Of a stretch of 64,000 nucleotides of DNA, positions 12,423 through 23,462 are shown one piece after another. The notes beneath the pieces were generated by a model, which saw nothing but the letters and a program-made list of their open reading frames with translations, did not search any database and was not told the DNA's origin. The stretch's first letter is position 1. Each line of letters opens with the position of its first letter. The position numbers and the translations under genes were made by a program. This DNA is from Sarcomyxa edulis (Eukaryota; Basidiomycota; Agaricomycetes; Agaricales; Mycenaceae): assembly GCA_009761415.1 (NCBI GenBank), contig QUOL01000004.1:496001-560000 (forward strand). Reading direction: 5' to 3'.

Positions 12423-14032
12423 CTAGACAAACCTAGGTTTAACAGCCTCTTCCACAAAGGCTCGTGCCGTACTGAATTTTACGCCCAAGGCAACGAGACG
12501 AGGGTCTGGTAAGGTCTCAATGTCACTGTACAGTCCGTACTGGTTTTCAAATTCCCACTTTTGGAGTAACAGAGTGAGATTTGAATGAAGGGTGATGGTA
12601 GTAAGTGGGAAACATACCATATCATCGATCACAGGTTCACCTGTCGTTTGGATTGTCTTGTAAGTGACTGGTTTCCCAAGAACTATGTGACCGCGGGTTA
12701 GGATTGATGAGGATGAAGAAAAGAAAAGGTTTGAAGAGTACCTTCTTCCAGTATCTCGACAAATTTCGCGTTTGTGATTCGCTCAGAAACGATGTAGAAT
12801 GATTGACCGAGTATGTCTTTGTTATCTTTGTAATTCTTGAAAAGAGCGAGGACGGATGGTCCGAGGTCTTTAGTGACCCATACCAATGGACTAGTGAACG
12901 TTATCAGCAAACGAGGTATACTGAGTTCATATCCAGTGCCGGATGCTGTCCTGGTTAACCAACGGAAACTAATCCGTCCATTCGTAAGGGACAAGCTTGA
13001 TCGGGTGTGAGAAGGCTTGCTTACTTGTAGGTGTTCTCCGCGAAGTTTCCTATGGATGGAAGTGGTTTTATATACATGGTCGAGATGGAAAGAATGAGCA
13101 AACTGACCAAGTTTGACATTCGCATGAGGTAATCCTGAGCTCCGCAGGTACTCGTCTACTACAACCTTGTCTACAAAGAAAGGGTCGAACATTTGAGAAT
13201 GCGCCCGTAGTGGCGTCGCGGACAGAGAAAAATATTGAAATGCCACTGACCTTCGAAATGATGAATATTCGGAAACTTTCCCTTTGATACGATCTTTGCA
13301 CTCGGCAACGAACTGCATACCAAGGTAATACGATCGTCAGTTGCTTCAAGACACCGTGTCATAAGATTACGGGATTTACCTCCAGACAAAGAACTTCACA
13401 CCGACCTCTTTACACGCGTCGATCAGGTTCTGTCCTTGTTCGACTTCGACATGGGGGTTCCCACCGGCTGTGTTGGCTGGGTCATAAGGACTGGTGACCT
13501 ATGATTCAGAATTAGATGTGCTTTGCATGATAATCAAACGCGGCCATACCCCAAACACGCCCTCGCTGCCAGCTACAGCTTTTTTGATAGATTCCTTGTC
13601 CCCGATATCTGCTCGGACAACTTCGGCTCCCTTAGCCTTTAGTTTCTTGGCTGCATCGGAGTCGAGGTTGCGCGTAACAGCGCGAGGAGTGAACGTGCCA
13701 TCTGCTAGAAGGGCGTCTACGACAGATGATCCTGTTGCAATGAAGGATCAAAGGTCAGGTTACACGCGACATAAACATTGGCCTAGAATCAGCATACCTT
13801 GGGTTCCAGTCGCTCCAAAAACAGTAACAAAGCGTTTGCAAAGCGTGACATTGCGTCCTTCGATTCCAGTAAGTTTGGTACGATTAGTGCCAGGAAACAG
13901 AGAGTTTTCACTGTTAGCTCGAAGTCGTTCAGTGTTTATGGTATCCCCTCCTGTGTCGAATGAGTAAGCAGTACATCGTATGATGACTGATGCTTACAAT
14001 TCATGCGATATCCGCAGTTCAAAGGTCGGCAT
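12423..14032 (-). CDS. NmrA-like NAD(P)-binding family protein
   Basis: This is an atypical short-chain dehydrogenase of the NmrA/HSCARG type, which senses NAD(P)/redox state rather than catalysing a known reaction. The Rossmann start is VTVFGATGTQGSSVVDALL (GxxGxxG intact), followed by RAVTRNLDS, AEVVRADIGDKESIKKAVAG and EGVFGV. Next exons give TSPYDPANTAGGNP, EVEQGQNLIDACKEVGVKFF, SSLPSAKIVSKGKFPNIHHF and VDEYLRSSGLPHANVKLGNF. The last exon is WEFENQYGLYSDIETLPD through KPRFV, stop at 12423. About eight short introns are inferred. The first exon is uncertain: sequence up to about 13960 is open in frame but lacks ATG. I joined it provisionally to an ATG at 14032 (MPTFELRISHE); the first one to three dozen residues should not be trusted. 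Confidence 0.85.
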
Positions 14033-14322
14033 CGTGGTCTGCTCAGGCGCTCTGGCTAGAGCTCATAGAGATCATTCTATGACGGCAAAGGCAGACCTCA
14101 GATCGAAGAAACCACCGGTAGCAGATTCGAGTCGACCTCAGATCGAACTTGAAAGAATTTCAGAATCACAATGGAAATTCGTGATGTTTGTTTGCTCTAG
14201 TTAGACTTAGATGCTATCATCCTTGTACGACCCACTCGCTTGGACTCGGAGGGTCTAAGTTGGCCACACAGCTTGTTTATTCAATCTCATCATAACTACA
14301 CCATCAAAACATAAACACATAT

Positions 14323-17300
14323 CTAAATCCCCTTCCACTCAAAAGACTCCCCAACCACAAACTCACCCCCCAACACCAAATCCTCACAACAACTTCCGAC
14401 CGAAACACCATACGTTCCAGCCTCGGCCTTCCATACATCCTTACTAACATCCCAAAACGACACGGCGTATTTATCCAATACTATGGATACTCTCTGTGTT
14501 GCTCCTGGAGGTAGATCGCGCGTCTTGGCGAATCCCTTGAGTTGTAAGGCAGGCGTAGTGATGAGCCCTGTATTCGGATATGTGATGTAGAGCTGAGCTA
14601 CGGAGGCGCCGGGTACTAGGCCTTCGTTCTTGACCGTCACGAATACTTCTACACGGATATCATCCTTCGAAGACGCCGCAGTGGTGGTAACCTCCAAACC
14701 GGAGAACGAAAACGAGGTATACGACAATCCAAACCTACGCGGGAATATAATAATAAAATAAGTGGCGCGGTACATAGTCAAAACACCAAAAAAATCCTAC
14801 CCAAACGCAAAAAGCGGCTTAACCCCCCTCGCGATATAATGTTTATACCCCACAAAAAGATCTTCCCGATAATGTATCTTGCCATTCTCACTCCTCAGAT
14901 TCAAGAATGACGGGACATCCTCCATGCGTACAGGGAGAGTGAGTGGCAGACGCCCAGAAGGGTTGACCGTCCCGTAAACGATGTCAGCCAGAGCGTTTCC
15001 CGCTTCGTTGCCGGAGTACCATGCTTGTATTATGCCATTTACGTCGTTGACCCATGGCATTGATACCGCAGATCCCTGTGCAGATAGATGTTGAGTGAGT
15101 GAGTCAGTTAGTCAGTCAACATCGAACACTAGCCATCTCACCGCCTGTATGACAACGACCGTATTCGGATTTGCACGTCCCAGTCTGGAGATAAGCTCAT
15201 CCTGCCGTCCGGGTAATGCAAGACTGGGTCTATCAAACCCCTCGCTTTCCCATTCTGGTGTTAACCCACCGATATAGAGGACTGCATCGGATCGAGTAGC
15301 AAGCGCCACAGCTGCTTCGATGGCTTTGTCTGGGTCGATTTTCTCGCAGCCGCCGAGACGCTATCATAATCAAGGGAAGAATCAAGATGTTTAGCTGTCA
15401 AGACCGTGCAGATATGCTAAGGAGCACTTTGCAACTGACCACTCCGCGCATGAGCGCTGGCTGAGAGTTTCTCTCCTCCGAATGTTCGTCCACGTCTGGA
15501 GGTGACGTGTTGGTATATTCCACAAGGACATCCACGGGGTTTCTAGCTGTGAGATTGATGGTGGCTTTTTCTTCCATCGTACCTTGCCTGGAGCGGTGGC
15601 AATACCGATACCGAGAGGTGCAGTCAATGTGTGGCTTTGAATCATATAGGGGACAGTATAGACTTACCCGTAAAAGAATTCTCCAGGACGTTGTTTAGTC
15701 CAATTATCGATGGTGAGTTTTCCATCGATCCATAGCTTCGCGCGACCTAGTATAATATCAGTACGAACAACATCAACTAACCGAAAGTCCAAGCACCCAC
15801 CAGCAACAGTCAACCCCAACTCAAAAGGCGCCGTCTTATCAACAGTCAACACCCCCCTCAACTTGATACTCCAAGTCGGCGTCAACCCAGGGGGTAAGAA
15901 ATCATTCAGCTTGATTCGCGTGTCTTGCAGGATGAAATCCGCTACCGGTGTTAATTTCCCCGACGGGTTCCCAGCGTCGCCATGATTGTAGAATCTGCAT
16001 AGCCATCCAGGTTCGCCTGTAGGTGTTGTCAGGTTGTTTTCGAGTGTGGGTAGGAATTTGTTAGCTGGGGATATGACACGCGTTAGCCTTGAGCTTGAAC
16101 AAAGGAACGATTATGGCACGCACCATAGCAGCCAACTTCATAATCAATGACGAAGCCCGCAGGGGCGTTATTCACTATCCCTTCCCATGGAGTTACAATA
16201 TAACTGGCTTTAAGAGCAGCAGATCCACCACCAGAAATAACCCGCTCCTTCGCACCAGGTCCAACAACAGCCAGCCGCCTCACCTTATCCAACGTAACCG
16301 GAAGCACACCATCATCATTCTTCAGCAGCACCATCCCATCAGCAGCCAACCTCCGACAAAACTTCCTACCCTCCGGTGAATCACGCGTCCGTTCAACGCC
16401 ATCGCCGTATACCACTTCCGGGCTACGTCGAGCGAGTTTCTGAATAAAAGTTAGGAGGGTGGTGATGCGTGCGTCGATGGTAGGTACGTTGAGTTTTTGG
16501 GCGGAGAGGCAGTGGTTTATGAGGAGGGGTGTGCGCCAGCGGGGGGGTCCGGGCATTTCGAGGTCTAGGCCTGCGTTGATAGGTTGGTCGACTCCGTAGG
16601 TCCCGAACCTGGGATGGAAGAGGCTCGCGATTAGAATTCAGGATCTTGGGAATAGAAAGAGAGGTGAGGAATTACGAACCAATCACTCATGATGATTCCT
16701 TGAAATCCCCATTCGTTTCGTAGAATGTCTTTGAGGAGTTTAGGGTTCTCAGAGCAGTGGATGCCCATGAGACGTCCGTAACTGCTGAGAATTAAATATA
16801 GTCGTGCAGAGTTTCAGATTGGGACTGACGCAGTCATATATGCCCAAGGTTTCGCCAATTTCTGAGCGAGCATGAATCTAACAAGCAAAATGTTAGCGAG
16901 CTCAAAATATATAGTCTTGTATAGTGCACGCACGGATAGAGATAGATTTCCCTCAAAGCCCTGTCGGACATGACCGATTCAGCAGCAGTACGTTCGTGTT
17001 CTTGGTCGTTAGCAACAAAATGCTTGATAGTCGCCGCAACGCCCTCAGACTGGAGTCCATTGACGTACGCCGCAGCCAGCGTACCTACAAGACTGTCAGG
17101 TGAGACTTCTTGATATGCAAGGACGTACGTACCAGATAAGTGAGGATCTTCAGAGAACGACTCGAAAGCCCTTCCTCCGAGAGGGGAACGCTGGATGTTG
17201 CATGTGGGTGCAAGAAGTATCACGGAAGACTTGATTTTTGCCTCTTGCCCGAGGAACTGACCGACTTTGTATACGAGCTCTGGATCGAAGGTAGACGCGA

Positions 17301-17631
17301 GAGATGTAGCGCACTGAACGCGAGCATGTCATCAAGAGCGCATGCATGGAGTATAAGCGGATAAAGCCTTACTGGAATACATTGAGCGGGAGTGGATACA
17401 AAGTGGGATGACCCTCTGACGCCCTGAAGCAAGTGGCTTCAGAGAAGACTTAGACTTTTGGGAGAGATTGCGCACATTAGGACCATCCGACATTCTCACG
17501 GACGGAATCTCGAGACGGTCAATTGGGGTGGTGTTCCACCAATTGGGAGCCCCGAGAAGAGATATCTTCTCATCGATGGTCAGTCGCTGAACAAGGTCTG
17601 GGATAGAGGCTTCAAGGAATGAGCGGGACAT
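14323..17631 (-). CDS. GH3 beta-glucosidase with PA14 insert
   Basis: This is a glycoside hydrolase family 3 enzyme that would release glucose from beta-linked oligosaccharides. The N-terminal barrel begins LVQRLTIDEKISLLGAPNWW and continues with RMSDGP, RSPLGGRAFESFSEDP, VAATIKHFVANDQEHERT, ALREIYL, and NEWGFQGIIMSDWFGTYGV. The Asp in MSDW is the expected nucleophile. The second domain has AADGMVLLKNDDGVLPV, VVGPGA and SGGGSAAL. An insert between about 16020 and 15660 fits a PA14 domain, followed by the rest of the domain and a fibronectin III-like end (GASVAQLYI, FVGESFEWKGI). No signal peptide follows the start at 17631 (MSRSFLEASIPDLV), so it is probably intracellular, as in many PA14-type fungal enzymes. 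About ten introns are present. Confidence 0.93.
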
Positions 17632-17868
17632 GGTGCTAAGAGCAAGACCAGTAGAGGTGCTTATAAGCTCACATATCACGCGACATGCCAGTGGTACGGG
17701 GTAACTTGAGCCAAAGTATTCATGAGAGTGTCGGTGTTATGTCGGGGAATAGCAAAGTTAGAGACCAACTCGGCACTCGGCTCGAGTTCCGATGACAAGA
17801 CGCTGTTGCCAAGCAAGGCCCAAACAAATCTACACAGCCACACAATCGTACCTGGTCCTCCCCCCACC
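17632..17868. promoter_or_regulatory. Divergent promoter, beta-glucosidase / UPF0538
   Basis: A 237-base region separates two outward-facing start codons. The right half is C-rich just before the UPF0538 ATG. I see no clear TATA motif or repeat. Confidence 0.3.
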
Positions 17869-18487
17869 ATGTCTACCGATTTCTCCGATGTTTTGACGAA
17901 TGTCGCTCTTCCAAAAACATCTGCAACGCTAACTCTCCGTATTATAAAATCATTTGAATACCGTACAGAACGGAGTCTGGTTCTGCATGATCTAAATTTG
18001 GAAACAACAACCGTAGGAGCACTCAAAGAACTCGCTCGTACAGCCGTTCGCACTCAACCAGGGTGGAAGGCTTACCGTAATGCTGTATTAGGTCAGTGGT
18101 ATCACCATGTTAATCACCAGTGTCTGACGGTTCTATAGATACCCTGAAGTTGTATACCAAGGCCCACGGTGCAAAGGTACGCGGGCTTATAATCTTTGCA
18201 GGTCTCACATTGACATCATCGTAGACAACGAATCTGATTATAAACCTTGACCACGACGAATGGATACTTGACGATGACTCAAAGACACTGGCAGAGCTAG
18301 GTTTGGGTAAATCGATCATGGCTGTTCACCGTTCTTCATCCACTGAACACCCGTTTAGAAAACGAAGCAGAACTCAGCTTTTTCAGCCGAGAACTATACG
18401 AACAATTCAAGCTACATCCAGAGGTACATACCACATACTTGCACATTACATTGTCTCATGCTTTCAATAGACGCGATGGGACACATG
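17869..18487 (+). CDS. UPF0538 family protein (C2orf76-like)
   Basis: This is a small conserved eukaryotic protein of unknown function. The start MSTDFSDVLTNVALPKTSAT leads into TLRIIKSFEYRTERSLVLHD, a pattern with KxFxYRT typical of the family. Later exons give DTLKLYTKAHGAK, NLIINLDHDEWILDDDSKTL, AELGLENEAELSFFSRELYE and a last exon ETRWDT ending at 18487. Four introns are needed. The fold looks ubiquitin-like in length and spacing (about 140 residues), but that is inference. The gene is convergent with the DnaJ gene; the two stop codons are 183 bases apart. Confidence 0.85.
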
Positions 18488-18670
18488 ATGAAGTACATAT
18501 TCGAGAAGCTGCTATTAATTGCGTGTAACAAAACAACAACATGATATCTAAACGGAAAAAGGAATGATCTGTCACCGTCCGAGAATGAAACGGAGGCCAA
18601 CGGAATCGTAAGTGGAGCGGACACAAACATCAAGTGCAACCAACCTCGGCCTATAGTGTATGATCACCGA

Positions 18671-20187
18671 TTACTGGTTGGCACACTGTACACGAGGTTC
18701 TTCCGTATCTTCATCCATCGCATCCTCGTTGAGCGCATTGGCTCTCGCACGAGTGTCCACCTCATCGAGGCTGACCTCCTCAAGGACGACGTTCTTGGCG
18801 AATTTCTCGACAGGTGTCCGTGGGGGAAGCGCTTGTTCCAAGAGAGGGATGACGGCTGGGTCCATGCTTTCCGGGAATTTCACTTCTAACTTCACATACA
18901 GGTCACCAGGCTCGTGATGCCGTTGCGATGGCATACCCTGTCCGTGAATGACTTTGAGGTCGCCTATATCGAATCGCAGTAAGTACATGATCCAGTAGAT
19001 GAATGACAACACATACCATGCTTGACCACTTCACCAGGCTCTAGCTTGACTATCAGAGCACGATCGTCCAGATGCTTAATCGCAAACTGTCCACCCGCCA
19101 ACGCCGTCAATATGTCAACCTCGACCTCCGTGATCAAATCATTCTCCTGCCTCTTGAACCGCTCATGGGGCTTCTCCTCGATAACGATAATCACATCTCC
19201 CGTCTCAGCCGTAGGCGACTGATCACTCTCCCCTCTAAACTGAATCGTCTGACCCCCCTTCATGCCTTTATCGATATGAACCTCCAAAAACTTCTTCTCC
19301 GGAAGCACCTTCTTGCCTTTACAATTCGAACATCTATCCTTCGCATTGATGATCTCTCCCGTCCCAGAACACTCGTCACAAGGACTCTGGATCTGCTGGA
19401 TCATCGGTCCCATCTGGCGTAACGTGAGCTTGATACCCCGACCATTACAAGTCCCACAGGACCGTACAGCCCCCTCCTTGCCTCCTTTCCCTTTGCATTT
19501 CGTGCAGATCGCATTACGCGTTAGCGCCAATTTCGTCGTCTTGCCTTTGTACAGGTCTTCGAGGGTGACGTGCACGCGATGGACGAGATCTTTGGTTTTT
19601 CGGGGTCCTTGTCGTGATGGTCCTCCACCACCGAAGAATCCACCTCCGCCAAAGCCTCCTCCTCCTCCACCGAATAGATGGCCGAATAGGTCCTGTCATG
19701 AAAGTAACGTAAGCAACCGATATAGTGACACAGCATACAACGGGACGCATGACAAACCTGTGGATCGAGTCCTCCTCCCTGGTCAGACAACCCAGCCTCT
19801 CCTCTAGCATCGTAGAGAGCTCGTTTATCTGGGTCGGATAGGATTTGGTATCTGGAAAAAATGACATGACATAAGAACCGAGATCGTGCAAGAAGCACTG
19901 CATGCGAATAAGAAAAGAGCCACGTACGCATGTGTCACGGTTTTGAACTCTTCAGGATCTCCTCCTTTGTCTGGGTGTAATCGTAGAGCTCTGCAAAAGT
20001 CTTAGAAGTGATCTGAAGCGCCATACAAAATCCAAGACTCACTTCTTTCTGTAAGCCTTTTTGAGTTCAGCCTCTGAAGCGTTCACGGGAACGTCCAGAA
20101 GATCGTAAAATTTCCTATACAAACATAAATACGATAGAATTCACAAGGTTCACATTTGAGCGAAAATTCATACGTTTCTTTGACCAT
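18671..20187 (-). CDS. YDJ1: Type I DnaJ/Hsp40 co-chaperone with CaaX box (Ydj1)
   Basis: This co-chaperone stimulates Hsp70 ATPase activity and delivers clients. The J domain starts MVKETKFYDLLDV and contains LHPDKGGDPEEFK with the essential HPD. Then come a Gly/Phe-rich linker (FGGGGGGFGGGGFFGGGG), four CxxCxGxG zinc motifs (CTKCKGKG, CGTCNGRG, CDECSGTG, CSNCKGKK) and the substrate domains (FLEVHIDKGMKGGQTIQFRG, GDVIIVIEEKPHERFKRQEN). The last residues are VQCANQ, a CaaX box with Gln at the end, as in yeast Ydj1 (CASQ). It is expected to be farnesylated and attached to ER and mitochondrial membranes. Six or so introns are inferred; start 20187 and stop 18671 are both in well-conserved context. 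Confidence 0.95.
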
Positions 20188-20411
20188 TTGAGAGGATGTG
20201 GTGAAGAGAAAGGAACAAGGGTGTGCGGTGATATGCTGTGTAAAAGGAAAGTCTGTATTTTGAGCTCTCTGATCGTGCTTACAAAGCAGTCGCGCTAGTG
20301 AACATCATGGAACTTTGGAACGACGAGGAACGTTCAAGAACATCGGACCCGATATAGAAGTTCATCGATCGATTTGACGACGTAGATACTCCATATACAC
20401 CAGTACTATAG

Positions 20412-21895
20412 CTACTTGCTAGCACTGACATCTGGATACACGTCGAATCGTCGCTGTACGGTCACTGGAATACCCGCACGAGCTTCCTGCATTGCTACGG
20501 GGTCTATAGCACAAAAACTCAGCCTGAGATGCATGCGCGGTCAGCAATCTAGATGCCACCGAGCTCACCGATATCTGCGTATACAATCGTTTCACCATCC
20601 GATGCCTCCACGAGGACTTTTGCACTGTGTCCAAGATGAATAAGACGCGCTTTGAGAGTCACGATGTTGGCTTACCTCGGGTTGACAACCATCGAATGAC
20701 CCCACTATAAGAGAAGAGAAGGCAAGAGAAGTTAGAAGGTGAAACGACAGCCTGAGAAGCTACTTGTGCGTACAGCATGATAACCAGCGGTCAAATCGCG
20801 TGCAGGACTACACATCGCGACGTATATCTGATTATCCACGGCCCTACACGTGCCACTTCATTAGCTGCACTTCCCATACAGAATCAAAGCATTTTAAACA
20901 TACCGGGCCCGTTGTAGAAGCTCCCAGTGCAGAGGTCCCGTGGTCATGTTGAAGGCACCGGGATAGGTCAGGACATGGCAACCTACACAGATGGCAATGG
21001 TATTGAAAAGTTATGTGCAAACTGCGCTGTACTACAAACCTTGGCGGGCTGCAATCATGGCCATCTCAGGGAATCGTATGTCGTAGCATATGCCGAGACC
21101 GATGCGAGCAAAGTCTGCGGTAGGTGTAAGCATGCATCCTAGAGGGGACGGACAGCCTGGCGTACCAGTGTCGAAGAAATTGAGGGTTGTACCGCCCGTG
21201 AGCGTTTCACTCTCCTGTAAATGAGTGAGTTGGAAGGTATTAGCATGCGGACAGTCAAAGGCTCAGCTCACCTTGAACGTAATCTTTCCCGGGATATCAA
21301 TGTCGAAGAGATGGACTTTCCTATGTGTGGTAACCAAATCACCTTCGGACATGTGGTGAACAGGGATCCATCTCAAGCAGATTGGCACGCACCTTTGGGG
21401 TTATATACTGTGCAAGTATTGTACACCTTGTCGTCGGTTGCATCTCGTTCAGGTATAGAGCCTGTAAGTCTCGCGTTAAACGAGATTCATCCGTCAACAA
21501 TGGTCACGTATACCTCCGACTAGCCAAGTCCCAGTCTCTTTAGCTGCAGACGAGAGCATCTTCACGCTCTCACTCGTACTCTGCGCAATATCATACGGCT
21601 TCCCGGAAACATATCCGATATTCTCTGCATATACGGGGAAATGCACATGTCCATACGGCGAGTTGAAACATTCCTATCCACGTCAAAGTTGACAGCGACT
21701 ACAACATATTGGGACGACGAGACGCACGGGAAGGACTATCAAGTCGGGTTTCAGTTTAGATCCACCTTCCCCACTTGCAGCTTTGAGTATCATTTCACGG
21801 GCATGTTTGAGGTTGTCAGCTTTGTTAGCACCGATGTTTCCTAGCTGGATGAGTGCTAGGGTAAATGGTTTGAAGATGGGTGGTTTTGGGACCAT
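20412..21895 (-). CDS. Carbon-nitrogen hydrolase, omega-amidase (Nit2/Nit3-like)
   Basis: This nitrilase-superfamily amidase probably hydrolyses alpha-ketoglutaramate or related omega-amides. The start [20 protein letters not shown] is followed by [17 protein letters not shown] and [10 protein letters not shown], with the catalytic Glu expected at that exon joint. Then come [34 protein letters not shown], and [20 protein letters not shown], where Cys is the nucleophile. Next are [49 protein letters not shown] and a last exon ending [13 protein letters not shown]. The catalytic triad context is intact. Many exons are short, which hides most of the gene from long-frame searches. The start ATG at 21895 is 123 bases from the divergent kinase-like gene. 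It might be deaminated-glutathione amidase rather than omega-amidase. Confidence 0.9.
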
Positions 21896-22018
21896 GATGG
21901 GAGCACGATCGAGGGAGTCGTCGCGTAGATAAGGCACTCGCTGGCTCGATTGAGCCTACCCAAGGAACTCATCAAAAGAACACGATGGCGAGCTCAGTTT
22001 CACCCTTCTCTTCCTACC

Positions 22019-23275
22019 ATGCCAATCCTTGTCATTTACAACCCAGTTTGTGGAGATGGGACTGCAAAATCGTTCTTTGACGAACAGGTTCTCCCTCTCT
22101 TGGCCAAGAACGGAAAGACAGTCGACAAGGTAGTCGCTACCGATAGCCCTGGACATGCAGGACACCTCCTCGTTGATTTCCTAGAAGCAGTTGAAGGGGA
22201 AGTGACCGTCGTACTGGGTTCAGGCGATGGAACGCTACACGAAATCATAAACATCCTTTCTGCAGCTGAGCTCAAGGGTGCCAGAGCAGGCGCACCTCCA
22301 TCGCGTCTTCATTTCGTTCTCGTCCCCTGCGGAACAGCAAACGCGCTTTACTCATCCTTCTTCCCTCCTCCTCCAACAAAGGACACCGATGTAACATACC
22401 GTTTACAGTCTGTACAGTCTTTCATCGATGGCACCAAGACCGTCCCATTGACCCTCGCCATCGCCACCCTCTCCTCTCCTCCCTTTGAACGAAAACGTCC
22501 TAAAGTAGCTATATCTGCCGTCGTAGCGTCTACATCCCTGCATGCATCTATATTGAATGATTCGGAACGTCTACGCGCAGAGATGCCTGGCCTGGAACGA
22601 TTCAAGCACGCTGCTGAACTTAACAGCAAGCGTTGGTATAGCAGTTTCGTCAAACTTTTGCCTGCTTCGGCAACGGGGATAGTTCAGGTTTACGACCCTT
22701 CCACTAAATCCTTCGTACCCCATCCACAATCCTACGAAGACGACCCCATCGTCGATTTAGACGGCCCCTTCGCGTATTTCCTCTCGACAGTAAACGTCGA
22801 TCGTTTAGAACCTGCTTTCTGCATCACTCCACTCACATCCCGCCTACCCTCCTCTTCCAAGGAGGCAACGATGGATCTTGTAATCGTGCGTCCTCTGCGC
22901 GATCCGTCCTTGTCGTTAGATACCCCAGAGGCTAGATCTGCGTACGTAGAGAAGCTGTGGGCTGTGATGGGTGGAGCGTATCGTTCCGGGAGTCACGTCG
23001 ATCTGCGGTACGATAGCACTGGGAAGATAGTCTCAGAGGGTGAAGGGGATACTGTCGTCGAATATATACGGTGTGGAGGATGGGAATGGATTCCAGTAAG
23101 CCGCATATTGGACCTTACTACGAGAACTTAACTCAGAGGATTGCAGGATGATCTCGATGACGCTGCGCATGTTCTGTGCAGTGACGGCGCCATATCTTAT
23201 ATCGAGAAAGGAGGGAAAGTGACCTGCTCAGCTGCTGCTCCTGACGACAGCGCCGGGTTCATGTTCCACGTTTGA
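22019..23275 (+). CDS. Diacylglycerol/sphingoid lipid kinase-like protein
   Basis: This is a DAGKc-domain protein. The N-terminus MPILVIYNPVCGDGTAKSFF matches the opening strand (NPxxG) of lipid kinases. The nucleotide-binding GSGDGTLHEIINIL contains the signature GGDGT, here with Ser in place of the first Gly's neighbour. VPCGTANALYSSFF is the expected second motif (PxGTxN). The remainder (DLVIVRPLRDPSLS, YIRCGGWEWIP) corresponds to the second beta-rich domain. One intron near the end joins WEWIP to DDLDDAAHVLCSDG and ends at 23275. If unspliced, the frame stops at 23131. Sphingosine kinase, ceramide kinase and diacylglycerol kinase cannot be told apart from the motifs seen. The start is ATG 22019; the frame open upstream lacks an ATG. 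Confidence 0.88.
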
Positions 23276-23462
23276 CGACACTGTAGGGATTGGTTCAGGT
23301 GAGCCTCCAGCTACGTCTCCAACATGCCCTCTTCCATTCTTACAATCCATTGCCACTCGCAGATACCAGAACACAAATGCAAATGTATAGAAGAGTGTAC
23401 ACATATGATATGATCTAACGGATATATGATGAAATGACATGCCAGTGCAGATACGCGTATAC

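Noticed and set aside
23131..23133. Stop of the lipid-kinase-like gene at 23131
   Set aside because: Reading through the gt..ag interval to 23275 gives a more protein-like end (DDLDDAAHVLCSDG, GFMFHV); the early stop is inside a likely intron.
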